Source: Micromonospora sp. KC213
GTDB taxonomy: Bacteria > Actinomycetota > Actinomycetes > Mycobacteriales > Micromonosporaceae
NCBI RefSeq assembly: GCF_004348325.1
Contig: NZ_SMKF01000046.1
Span: 1-35,158, forward strand
Direction of reading: 5' to 3'
DNA: 35,158 nucleotides
Part shown: in pieces, positions 1 through 6,557 of the stretch
How positions within the stretch are numbered: the stretch's first letter is position 1
Layout: every line of letters begins with the position of its first letter
The notes under the pieces: model-generated
Told to the model about the DNA's origin: nothing
The model's input: the letters and a program-made list of their open reading frames with translations, nothing else
Databases searched by the model: none
Translations under genes and position numbers: made by a program

Positions 1-140
1 CCCGCCCGCACCCCGACAGCCCGGCCACTCCGCCCTGGAACCGCCTGGTCGATCCGGCGTGGGGGGTGGTGGACAAGGTGCGCGACGCGGTCACCGGACG
101 GCGGACGTACCCGATCGACTCCGACGACGACCGCGACTGA
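1..140 (+). CDS. C-terminal end of an unidentified protein (partial)
   Basis: An open frame runs in from the left edge and ends with TGA at 138-140. About 45 residues are visible. The frame has strongly G/C-rich third positions, typical of real genes here. The visible tail is hydrophilic and ends in a run of aspartates (SDDDRD), with a short stretch NRLVDPAWGVVDKVRDAV that could be an amphipathic helix. No domain can be recognised from so little sequence. It ends 58 bases before the LysR gene on the same strand. Confidence 0.6.
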   Translation, partial: RPHPDSPATPPWNRLVDPAWGVVDKVRDAVTGRRTYPIDSDDDRD

Positions 141-155
141 TCCACACCAATACGT

Positions 156-198
156 TCAGGGCCTTCCCCTGACCGTGGCGTGGTCCTACCGTCACGTT
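156..198 (+). promoter_or_regulatory. Probable LysR promoter/operator: two dyads and a leaderless -10
   Basis: Two inverted repeats lie just before the LysR start: TCAGGG (156-161) with CCCTGA (167-172), and GACC (171-174) with GGTC (182-185). A TANNNT-type -10, TACCGT, sits at 187-192 and is followed by exactly six bases before ATG at 199. That is the spacing of leaderless actinobacterial transcripts, and no Shine-Dalgarno sequence is present. LysR regulators commonly bind their own promoters, so the dyads are candidate autoregulatory sites (inference). Confidence 0.4.
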
Positions 199-1188
199 AT
201 GAATCTGGAGCTGCGGCACCTGCGGGTGGTCTGCGCGATCGCCGAGACGGGGAGCGTGACCAAGGCGGCATCGGCCCTCGGCCTGGCCCAACCGGCCCTG
301 ACCGCGCAGCTGCAGCGCATCGAGCGCACACTGGGCGGCCCGCTGTTCGAACGGGACCGGCGCGGGGCCCGTCCCACCGCGCTGGGGGAGCTGGTCCTGG
401 CCCGGGCCCGGGTGCTGCTGCCGGCGATGAAGGGCCTGCAGGACGAGGCGGCCCGGCTGGCCGGGGCGGACGACGCGCTGGCCCGCTACCGGTTCGGCGG
501 CGTGAACAGCCCGATCCTCGGTCGCCTGGTGCACCGGCTCGCCGCCGCGCAGCCCCAGGCACAGATCACCACGTACGCCTCCTGGTCGGCCGACGAGTTG
601 GCCACGCTGGTGGCCGGTGGGCGGCTGGACTTCGCCCTGACCGGCATCTGCGGGGACGCCAACCCGCCCGCGGAGTTCGGGTTGAGCTGGCGGGAGGTGG
701 CCGTCGACCCGGTGCTGGTGCTCCTGCCCGCATGGCATCCGATGGCCGGCCGCGACGAGATCGGCCTGGCGGAGCTGAGCGACGAGCAGTGGGTGGCCGC
801 GCCGGGCGACGGGTGCTTCGGCGACTGTTTCGCCGCCGCCTGCGCCCGCGCCGGTTTCACCCCGCGCAAGGTGTACGAGACCGACGTGCGCGGCTGCATG
901 GATCTGGTCGACGCCGGGGAGGCGGTCGCGCTCTGCCAGGCCACCTTCCGCCCGGTGGCCGGTTTGGTGACCCGTCGGCTGACCGGCACGCCGCTGCGGT
1001 GGCGGCTGCTGCTCGGCTGGCACCCCGACTCCCCCGCCGCCCGGGTCGCCGAGCCGGTGCTGGAAGGGGCGGTGGCCGCGTACACCGACTCGCTGGGCGT
1101 GCATCCGGACTACCTGGCCTGGCTGCGGCACCACCCCGAGTTCGGGGCTCGCCCCGCGCCGGCCCGACCGGGGGTGCGAACGGCCTGA
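199..1188 (+). CDS. LysR-family transcriptional regulator
   Basis: A 329-aa protein of normal LysR length (about 300-330). The N-terminus carries the winged helix-turn-helix: LRHLRVVCAIAETGSVTKAA at about residues 5-24, then ALGLAQPALTAQLQRIE and the typical PLFERDRRGARPTALGE at about residues 50-66. The remainder matches the periplasmic-binding-protein-like effector domain. I chose ATG at 199 because the homologous helix starts right after it; the eight codons upstream lie inside the likely promoter. The effector cannot be predicted: no divergently oriented target gene is present, and the next gene downstream starts 20 bases after the stop and may be co-transcribed. Cytoplasmic DNA-binding protein; target unknown. 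Confidence 0.9.
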   Translation: MNLELRHLRVVCAIAETGSVTKAASALGLAQPALTAQLQRIERTLGGPLFERDRRGARPTALGELVLARARVLLPAMKGLQDEAARLAGADDALARYRFGGVNSPILGRLVHRLAAAQPQAQITTYASWSADELATLVAGGRLDFALTGICGDANPPAEFGLSWREVAVDPVLVLLPAWHPMAGRDEIGLAELSDEQWVAAPGDGCFGDCFAAACARAGFTPRKVYETDVRGCMDLVDAGEAVALCQATFRPVAGLVTRRLTGTPLRWRLLLGWHPDSPAARVAEPVLEGAVAAYTDSLGVHPDYLAWLRHHPEFGARPAPARPGVRTA

Positions 1189-1208
1189 CGACGGGTATCA
1201 GAGGCGGT

Positions 1209-1442
1209 ATGACCGATCTCCATCCCACCGACGACGAGCGGGAGCTGCTGCGTCGGGCAGCCGCCGCGCACACCGCCGCGGCCCGCGATGTCGAGGCGTT
1301 CCTGCGCCGCCTGCCGGAGGTGCCGGACCCGACCGACGTCACCGAGTACGCCACCCTGCTCAGCCGGGAGGAACGCACCCTGGCCGACCGGCAGAGCGCC
1401 GCCACCGCCGCCGGCCTGCAACTGCCCAGTCTGGAGTCCTGA
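1209..1442 (+). CDS. Small hypothetical protein (77 aa)
   Basis: A 77-aa acidic, alanine-rich, mostly helical protein beginning MTDLHPTDDERELLRRAAAA. It has no signal peptide or membrane segment. Third-position G/C bias and an AGAGG four bases before the ATG support translation. It begins 20 bases after the LysR stop and ends 14 bases before a strong terminator hairpin, so it is probably the last gene of that transcript. I do not recognise the family. The motif DVTEYATLLSREERTLADRQ suggests a two-helix structure. A GGGTAT at 1193-1198 resembles a stress-sigma -10 but lies too close to the start to be convincing. Confidence 0.65.
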   Translation: MTDLHPTDDERELLRRAAAAHTAAARDVEAFLRRLPEVPDPTDVTEYATLLSREERTLADRQSAATAAGLQLPSLES

Positions 1443-1455
1443 CCGGCGGACGCCG

Positions 1456-1485
1456 GTGCCCGCGGACCACCGGGTCCGCGGGCAC
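1456..1485. terminator. Bidirectional intrinsic terminator hairpin
   Basis: A perfect 13-bp stem (1456-1468 with 1473-1485) closes on a four-base loop. It lies between two convergent stop codons (1442 plus strand, 1496 minus strand), so it can end both the LysR-side transcript and the Clp operon. There is no long T-run, as is usual in high-G+C actinobacteria. Confidence 0.8.
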
Positions 1486-1495
1486 GCCGCTGGGA

Positions 1496-1846
1496 TCAGC
1501 GTTCGACGAGGACGTCGTGCCCCAGGTCGAGCAGGGCGTGCCGCCACTGGTCGTCGGAGTTGCCGGCGCGGGGCTTCTCCGCCGTCAGCGCCCGGATGCG
1601 GTCGATCGCCTCCCGCATCACCTCGATGTCCTCCGGGGTCAGGTCCACCTTGCGTTTGGTCAGCACCCGCAGGATCCGCCGGCCCGGCTCCGGCAGGTCG
1701 AGGTCCGGGTTCGGCCCGAACGACTCCTCCCCGGAGCCGCGGGTGAGCAGCCACTGCCGCAGCTGTTCGGAGGGGACGTTGACCTCGGCGTGGAAGTCCT
1801 CCCAGATCACTTCGACCTCGGGGTCGAGTCGCTGCTCGCGTGCCAT
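1496..1846 (-). CDS. DUF3140 domain protein
   Basis: A 116-aa protein matching the DUF3140 family by pattern: an N-terminal W-x-DFH-x2-VN motif (WEDFHAEVN, about 15-23), then LRQWL, a GRRILRVLTKRKVDLTPEDI core (about 55-74) and a C-terminal W-x4-LLDLGHD. The family is common in actinobacteria and has no established function. It is soluble, with no signal peptide. ATG at 1846 is chosen because it shares its A with the TGA of the preceding small gene (TGATG) and has AGGAGG four bases upstream; a GTG one codon earlier would sit too close to that site. It is the third gene of the Clp operon, probably translationally coupled. Confidence 0.85.
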   Translation of the reverse strand: MAREQRLDPEVEVIWEDFHAEVNVPSEQLRQWLLTRGSGEESFGPNPDLDLPEPGRRILRVLTKRKVDLTPEDIEVMREAIDRIRALTAEKPRAGNSDDQWRHALLDLGHDVLVER

Positions 1847-2007
1847 CACGCCTCCTCTTCCGGTCGCCCGGCCGGTGCCGGGTCCCCGTCGGTCTGCTGC
1901 TTCGGCCCCTCCGCCGGCACTTGCACCCGGGCCGGGTTCGCCGTCGGCGGGGCGAGGATCGGTTCGCTGCGCTCGGTGTTGTCCCTGGTCTCCTCCGGTT
2001 CGGTCAT
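1846..2007 (-). CDS. Small acidic disordered protein (53 aa)
   Basis: A 53-residue protein rich in Glu, Pro, Thr and Asp, beginning MTEPEETRDNTERSEPILAP and ending PAPAGRPEEEA. It looks intrinsically disordered, with no hydrophobic segment. GGAGG lies eight bases before ATG 2007. It starts 16 bases after the clp stop, and its TGA overlaps the ATG of the DUF3140 gene by one base, so it sits inside a coupled operon. I do not recognise a family. Its place directly behind an unfoldase gene would fit an adaptor or substrate, but nothing in the sequence proves it. Confidence 0.65.
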   Translation of the reverse strand: MTEPEETRDNTERSEPILAPPTANPARVQVPAEGPKQQTDGDPAPAGRPEEEA

Positions 2008-2023
2008 CTCCTCGCCCTCCGCG

Positions 2024-4576
2024 TCATCGTGGGTGCGACGTGGTGGCCGGGGTGTGGCCGGAACCACCGGCGGCCACCTCGATGGTGAGCTGACCGTCGC
2101 GGGCGTCGACGGTGACCTTCTGGCCGGGAGAGATCTGGTTTTCCAGCAGCATCCGGGACAGCCGGTTGTCGACCTCCCGCTGGATGACCCGGCGCAGCGG
2201 CCGCGCCCCGAACTCCGGCTGGTAGCCGTGCTCGGCCAACCAGTCGATACCGGCGGTGGTCACCTCGATCCGCACGTCCTGGGCGTGTAGCCGGCGGCGG
2301 GTCTCCTCCAGCAGCAGCTCGGTGATCTGCCGTAGCTGCTGGGTCTCCAGCCGGCGGAAGATGATCGTCTCGTCGATCCGGTTGAGGAACTCCGGGCGGA
2401 AGGTCTCCTGGAGCCGGCGCATCAGCCGTTCCCGCAGTTCGTCGCTCTCCCCCCCGCCGCCGGACTCGCCCGCGCCGAAGCCCACCGCGCGCTGGCTGCC
2501 CGTGATCAGCTCCGCGCCCAGGTTGCTCGTCATGATCAGTACGGTGTTCTTGAAGTTCACCGTCCGACCCTGGCTGTCGGTGAGCCGGCCGTCGTCGAGC
2601 ACCTGCAGCAGGATGTTGAACACGTCCGGGTGGGCCTTCTCGACCTCGTCGAGCAGCACCACCGCGTACGGTCGGCGGCGCACCGCCTCGGTGAGCTGGC
2701 CGGCCTCCTCGTACCCGACATAACCGGGGGGTGCCCCGACCAGCCGGGCCACCGTGTGCCGCTCCTGGAACTCGCTCATGTCCAGCCGGACCATCCGCTC
2801 GGCCTCGCCGAAGAGCGCCTCGGCCAGGGCCCGGGCCAGCTCGGTCTTGCCGACCCCGGTCGGGCCGAGGAACAGGAAACTGCCCATCGGGCGGTTCGGG
2901 TCGGCCAGTCCGGTACGGGAGCGGCGCACCGCCTCGGCCACCGCGCTGACCGCGTCGTCCTGCCCGACGACCTTCGCGTGCAGCTGGCCCTCCAGCCGCA
3001 GCAGCCGCTCCCGCTCCTCCTCGGTGAGCTGGCTGACCGGGATGCCGGTGGCCCGGGAGACCACCTCGGCGATCTCCGCGGGGCCGACCGACGGGACGTG
3101 GTGGCCACCCTCGTCGCCCTGGGCGCGGCGCAGCTGCTCCTCGATCTCGGCCAGGCGGTCGCGCAGCGCGGACGCCTTCTCGTACTGCTCGTCGGCGACG
3201 GCCTGCTCCTTGTCCCGGCGTACCTCGTCGAGCTGCTGCTCCAACTCCCGTACGTCCGAGGCGGGGGTGCGGGTCCGTAGCCGGACCCGCGCGCCGGCCT
3301 GGTCGATCAGGTCGATCGCCTTGTCCGGCAGGTACCGGTCGGTGACGTACCGGTCGGAGAGTTCGGCGGCGGCGACCAGCGCCTCGTCGGTGAACCGGAC
3401 CTGGTGGTGGGCCTCGTAGCGGTCCCGCAGGCCGCGCAGGATGGCCACGGTGTCCTCGACGCTGGGCTCGGGTACCAGCACCGGTTGGAAACGCCGCGCC
3501 AGCGCCGCGTCCTTCTCGATGCTGCGACGGTGCTCGTCCAGTGTGGTCGCGCCGATGACCCGCAGCTCGCCCCGGGCCAGGGCGGGTTTGAGCATGTTGG
3601 AGGCGTCCATGCCACCCTCGCTGCCGGCACCGCCGGCGCCGACCAGGGTGTGGATCTCGTCCAGGAAGATGATCAGCTCGTCCCGGTGGGCCCGGATCTC
3701 CTCGATCACCTTCTTCAGCCGTTCCTCGAAGTCACCCCGGTAGCGGGTGCCGGCGACCAGCCCGGCGAGGTCGAGCTGCACCACGCGCTTGCCGATCAGG
3801 GTCTGCGGCACGTCGCCGTCGCAGATCCGCTCCGCCAGTCCCTCCACGATGGCGGTCTTGCCGACGCCCGCCTCGCCGATGAGCACCGGGTTGTTCTTGG
3901 TCCGCCGGGAGAGGATCTCCACGGCCTGCTCGATCTCCTCGGCGCGCCCGATCACCGGGTCGATCTGGTCGTTGCGGGCCAGATCGGTGAGGTCCTGCCC
4001 GTACTGGTCGAGGGTGGGGGTGCCGCGGTCCGGGCGCGGCCCGCCCGCCGGGCCACGTTCGGCGCTGGCGGCCTGCAGCGACTCTGGCTGGATCCGCCCG
4101 GCGGCGAGCATCCGACCGGCCGGCGATTCCGGGTTGAGTGGCAACGCCATCAGGATGTGCTCGGGGCCGATGTAGTTCGCCCCCATCGCGCGGGAGAGTT
4201 GGTGGGCGTCGAGCAGGGCCCGCTTCGCCGCCGGGGTCAGCGACAGGTTCGGCGGCACCTCGCCGCCGGGCACCCCCTCGCCCCGGCCGCCGAGGGCGTT
4301 GACCAGCGTGTCCGGGTCGGCGCCGGCCCGGCGTACCAGGTCGCGCAGGGGCTCGCGCTGCAACGCCGCCCACAACAGGTGGTCGGTGTCCAGGTCGTTG
4401 CTGTGCTTCTCGGCGGCCCGCCGCGCGGCGTCGGCCAGCATTTCCCGGGCGTCGGCGGTCATCAGTCGGGTGATGTCGACCCGGTGGGCCGGTCGGCGTC
4501 CACCCTCACCGCGGCCGAAGTACCGGGCCAGGAACTCGTCCCACGGATCGGCGCCGTAGTCACCGGGTCCCATCAT
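2024..4576 (-). CDS. ClpC-like AAA+ unfoldase (Clp ATPase subunit)
   Basis: An 850-aa Hsp100 protein that unfolds substrates with ATP, probably feeding ClpP. Visible in order: a Clp N-terminal repeat domain (about 30-175); AAA module 1 with Walker A GEAGVGKT at 234-241 and Walker B LIIFLDE at 301-307; a UVR-type middle segment with [18 protein letters not shown] (about 465-482), as in ClpC and not the long ClpB coiled coil; AAA module 2 with GPTGVGKT at 571-578 and VVLLDE at 639-644; and a VGF tripeptide at 698-700 where the ClpP-docking loop belongs. The N-terminus ([19 protein letters not shown]) differs from housekeeping ClpC, so this is a divergent extra copy. ATG 4576 or 4573 follows GGAGGG. 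It heads a three-gene operon with a stress-type promoter upstream. Confidence 0.93.
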   Translation of the reverse strand: MMGPGDYGADPWDEFLARYFGRGEGGRRPAHRVDITRLMTADAREMLADAARRAAEKHSNDLDTDHLLWAALQREPLRDLVRRAGADPDTLVNALGGRGEGVPGGEVPPNLSLTPAAKRALLDAHQLSRAMGANYIGPEHILMALPLNPESPAGRMLAAGRIQPESLQAASAERGPAGGPRPDRGTPTLDQYGQDLTDLARNDQIDPVIGRAEEIEQAVEILSRRTKNNPVLIGEAGVGKTAIVEGLAERICDGDVPQTLIGKRVVQLDLAGLVAGTRYRGDFEERLKKVIEEIRAHRDELIIFLDEIHTLVGAGGAGSEGGMDASNMLKPALARGELRVIGATTLDEHRRSIEKDAALARRFQPVLVPEPSVEDTVAILRGLRDRYEAHHQVRFTDEALVAAAELSDRYVTDRYLPDKAIDLIDQAGARVRLRTRTPASDVRELEQQLDEVRRDKEQAVADEQYEKASALRDRLAEIEEQLRRAQGDEGGHHVPSVGPAEIAEVVSRATGIPVSQLTEEERERLLRLEGQLHAKVVGQDDAVSAVAEAVRRSRTGLADPNRPMGSFLFLGPTGVGKTELARALAEALFGEAERMVRLDMSEFQERHTVARLVGAPPGYVGYEEAGQLTEAVRRRPYAVVLLDEVEKAHPDVFNILLQVLDDGRLTDSQGRTVNFKNTVLIMTSNLGAELITGSQRAVGFGAGESGGGGESDELRERLMRRLQETFRPEFLNRIDETIIFRRLETQQLRQITELLLEETRRRLHAQDVRIEVTTAGIDWLAEHGYQPEFGARPLRRVIQREVDNRLSRMLLENQISPGQKVTVDARDGQLTIEVAAGGSGHTPATTSHPR

Positions 4577-4607
4577 CTTCCCTCCGCTCCTCGGGGCGCG
4601 GCACGCC

Positions 4608-4620
4608 TCGCCCAAGGCGA
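4608..4620. promoter_or_regulatory. Candidate ClgR operator upstream of the clp operon
   Basis: TCGCC-CAA-GGCGA is a perfect five-base inverted repeat, 32-44 bases upstream of the clp ATG. It contains CGC-N5-GCG and fits the core of the actinobacterial ClgR motif as I remember it (W-CGC-YNANR-GCG-W). ClgR activates clp genes in Streptomyces and Corynebacterium. Against this, the site lies downstream of the predicted sigma-type start, so it would need a second promoter nearer the gene. Confidence 0.3.
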
Positions 4621-4648
4621 CCTGCGGGCGCGGCACGGTCGCCGGTGG

Positions 4649-4674
4649 CTACCCGGGGGCCGGCGCGACAAACG
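4649..4674 (-). promoter_or_regulatory. SigB/SigF-type promoter for the clp operon
   Basis: Read on the minus strand: -35 CGTTT (4674-4670), 15-base spacer, -10 GGGTAG (4654-4649). This matches the actinobacterial general-stress pattern GGTTT-N15-17-GGGTA at four of five -35 bases and all five of GGGTA. It is 72 bases before the clp start and oriented toward it. It is one of six such sites in the window. Confidence 0.55.
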
Positions 4675-4698
4675 CGCCGGGGTGACAGGCTGGGGGGT

Positions 4699-5079
4699 AT
4701 GGAGACCCGCCCGCTGCTGATCGTCGACGGCGCCAACGTGGTCGGTTCCCGACCCGACGGCTGGTGGCGGGACCGGGCCGGGGCGGCGGCCCGGCTGCGG
4801 GACGCCCTGGCCCCGCTGGCCGCGCGCGGGCTGCCACCCGAACTGCCGCCGCCGGTGGAGGTGGTGCTGGTGGTGGAGGGGGCGGCCCGGGAGGTCCGCG
4901 GGACGCCCGAGGTGCGTACGGTGCCGGCTCCCGGCTCCGGCGACGACACCATCGTCGACCTGGTGCGCGCCGCTCCGGATCGCCGTCGACTGGTGGTGAC
5001 GGCCGACCGGGAGCTGCGGGCCCGGGTGAACCGCCTCGGCGCCGAGGTTCACGGCCCCCGGTGGCTGCCCCGCCCCTGA
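4699..5079 (+). CDS. Small NYN/PIN-like nuclease-fold protein
   Basis: A 126-aa protein with the hallmarks of a compact NYN (PIN-like) domain: strand-plus-Asp LLIVDGANVVGS at 6-17 (D10), a GDDTIVD motif at 81-87, and LVVTADRELR at 98-107 (D103). These acidic positions would bind the catalytic metal in RNA-cleaving PIN-like enzymes. Homologues are sometimes labelled NTP pyrophosphohydrolase without good reason. ATG 4699 is preceded by seven bases and a CAGGCT -10-like hexamer (4686-4691), so the mRNA may be leaderless. It is divergent from the clp operon across 122 bases. RNA target unknown. Confidence 0.8.
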   Translation: METRPLLIVDGANVVGSRPDGWWRDRAGAAARLRDALAPLAARGLPPELPPPVEVVLVVEGAAREVRGTPEVRTVPAPGSGDDTIVDLVRAAPDRRRLVVTADRELRARVNRLGAEVHGPRWLPRP

Positions 5080-5279
5080 TGGCCCCGCGCCCGTCGCGGC
5101 GGCTCGGGTGCCAGGTCGGCACGCCCGGAAACCGCTCTCCGAGGCGGTAGATCCGGCGAGGGCTCGGGTCCGGTCAGCGGGACCGGATGGGGTGTGGACG
5201 GGACCGGTCAGCCGGGACGAGCGGCACAGGGGCGCACGTCGTGGCGTTGATCGGAGCGATCCGGGCCGGACATGTCCAG

Positions 5280-5316
5280 GGTGGAAGTTCTTTACCGACC
5301 GGGTATGCGTTGTAAT
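5280..5316 (+). promoter_or_regulatory. Promoter region of the FtsK-like operon (two overlapping candidates)
   Basis: Candidate one: GGTGG (5280-5284), 16 bases, GGGTAT (5301-5306). The -10 and spacing match the other stress-type sites in the window, but only three of five -35 bases do. Candidate two: TTCTTT (5288-5293), 17 bases, TGTAAT (5311-5316), a housekeeping-type -10 with a poor -35. Both would give a short leader before GTG 5346, which has AGGAGG well placed. The sequence alone does not decide between them. Confidence 0.4.
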
Positions 5317-5345
5317 GGACGTCTCCCCGCCCCCAGGAGGTCACC

Positions 5346-5606
5346 GTGGCGAGCGTCGCCGAACTGAAGGCAGCCATCGAGGTCGCCCTCCAACAGATCG
5401 GGGACGGTCAGACAGCGGTCCAGGCCGCCGGCGAGAAACTCGCCGAGGCACAGCAGACCCTCGCCGGGGCCCTGGAGGGCAGCGGCCACGAGACCGTGGA
5501 GGCGGCCCAGGCCTCACTGACCCAGGCCGGCCAGGAGCTGGAGGAATGCCTCGCCGCGACCCTGGTCGCGGTGGAGCAGGCACAGCTCTACGTCTCGACC
5601 CTCTGA
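5346..5606 (+). CDS. Small helical-hairpin protein, first gene of the FtsK-like operon
   Basis: An 86-aa, highly helical protein: helix one about 4-43, a short turn around EGSGHET (44-50), and helix two 50-86. It has no signal peptide, no membrane segment and only one cysteine. Size and helix-turn-helix shape recall WXG100 (ESX) proteins, but the W-x-G motif is absent; the turn reads GSG. GTG 5346 follows AGGAGG at ideal spacing. It is the promoter-proximal gene and lies nine bases before the next gene, whose first 83 residues look like a second hairpin of the same kind. Plausibly a small partner or cargo of the ATPase (inference). I do not recognise a named family. Confidence 0.75.
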   Translation: MASVAELKAAIEVALQQIGDGQTAVQAAGEKLAEAQQTLAGALEGSGHETVEAAQASLTQAGQELEECLAATLVAVEQAQLYVSTL

Positions 5607-5615
5607 GCGGTCGCC

Positions 5616-6557
5616 ATGTCCATCGTGGAGGACGTGGGGGCCCAGGTGCGCGCCGCCGCCGAGGAGTTCCCCCTCGCCCAGCTGGCCCTGGCGTTGGAGA
5701 AGTTCGGCCAGGCCACCGAGCGGTTGCGCTGGGTCCGGCAGGAGTCGGCGAATCCGATGGGAGTGCCGGAACTCGCCGCGGCCGTCGAGCACGCCGAGTC
5801 GGCCGGGCACGCCCTGCGGGTGGCCCAGGAGCAACTCTCGGCGTACCTGGCCGCGATCGGGCTCGCCCCGGACGGTGCCCCACCGGCCCCACCGGCGAGC
5901 CGGGCGCCGAGACACGACGCACCCCGGGACGAGGCCACGCCACCCGCCGCGCCGCCGGAGCGGCAGCAGGAGGATCCCACCGTCACCCGCTGGTGGTCGG
6001 TGCGGGTCGCCGAACTGACCGGCGGCCGGGAGGGCCCGCCGGACGAACCGGACGAACGCGTCGCCGACTCCCGGGAGCTGCTGCGCCGGGTGGTGGGCGG
6101 GGTCCGCTCGGGCGACCGGGACCGGCTGCGCCGGGAGCTGCGCGGCGCGCACGCCGACGTCGGCCTCGGCATGGCCGCGATCGCGCCGCCGCTGCTGCGC
6201 GACCTCGCCGGCGAACTGCTCGGTCACCCACCCCGCGCCGACGACCTGAGCCGGCTGCGCAACGAGCTGGACGGCCGGGTCCGCGACCTGCTCCCCGGAC
6301 TGCCCCCACCGGTGCTGGACACCCTGCTCACCCGGCTCTGCCGGATGCCGCCGCCACGGCGGGGCGAGGGCGAGGAACAGCCGCACGCCGCCGACCCGGC
6401 CGTCACCGCCGGGGTGGTGACCGGGGTGCTGCTGTCCCGGCTCGGCCGCGACCTGCCCCGCACCGAGGAGACCGACGCGCGCCGGGAGGCGGTGGCCGAG
6501 GGCCGCCCGGGCGGGCGGAGCACCGCGACCGGACCGGATGGCGCCCCCCGTGGCTGA
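5616..6557 (+). CDS. Helical-hairpin protein with Pro-rich linker and C-terminal helical domain
   Basis: A 313-aa soluble protein in three parts. Residues 1-83 form a predicted helical hairpin with a turn at QESANPMGVPE (42-52) that parallels the 86-aa protein upstream. Residues 84-120 are a Pro/Ala-rich linker. Residues 121-300 are helical, rich in Arg and Leu, with LLPGLPPPVLDTLLTRL near 230-246. No enzyme motif is visible. The stop at 6557 lies inside the start region of the ATPase gene: 20 bases of overlap from ATG 6538, or eight from GTG 6550. The two are probably translationally coupled, which suggests fixed stoichiometry. An adaptor between small protein and ATPase is a reasonable guess. 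Confidence 0.75.
   Translation: MSIVEDVGAQVRAAAEEFPLAQLALALEKFGQATERLRWVRQESANPMGVPELAAAVEHAESAGHALRVAQEQLSAYLAAIGLAPDGAPPAPPASRAPRHDAPRDEATPPAAPPERQQEDPTVTRWWSVRVAELTGGREGPPDEPDERVADSRELLRRVVGGVRSGDRDRLRRELRGAHADVGLGMAAIAPPLLRDLAGELLGHPPRADDLSRLRNELDGRVRDLLPGLPPPVLDTLLTRLCRMPPPRRGEGEEQPHAADPAVTAGVVTGVLLSRLGRDLPRTEETDARREAVAEGRPGGRSTATGPDGAPRG

Noticed and set aside
91..1134. 347-codon minus-strand frame over the LysR gene
   Set aside because: LysR motifs are clear on the plus strand; the minus frame is His/Gly/Gln-rich noise.
1173..1198. GGTGC-N15-GGGTAT as another stress promoter
   Set aside because: Only three -35 bases match, and it would leave a leader of about four bases before ATG 1209.
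180..1208. Long upstream extension of the 77-aa protein
   Set aside because: It is the shifted frame of LysR; only the part from ATG 1209 has its own start context.
5346..5606. Calling the 86-aa protein a true WXG100/ESX protein
   Set aside because: No W-x-G motif and no C-terminal YxxxD/E signal; only size and hairpin shape agree.
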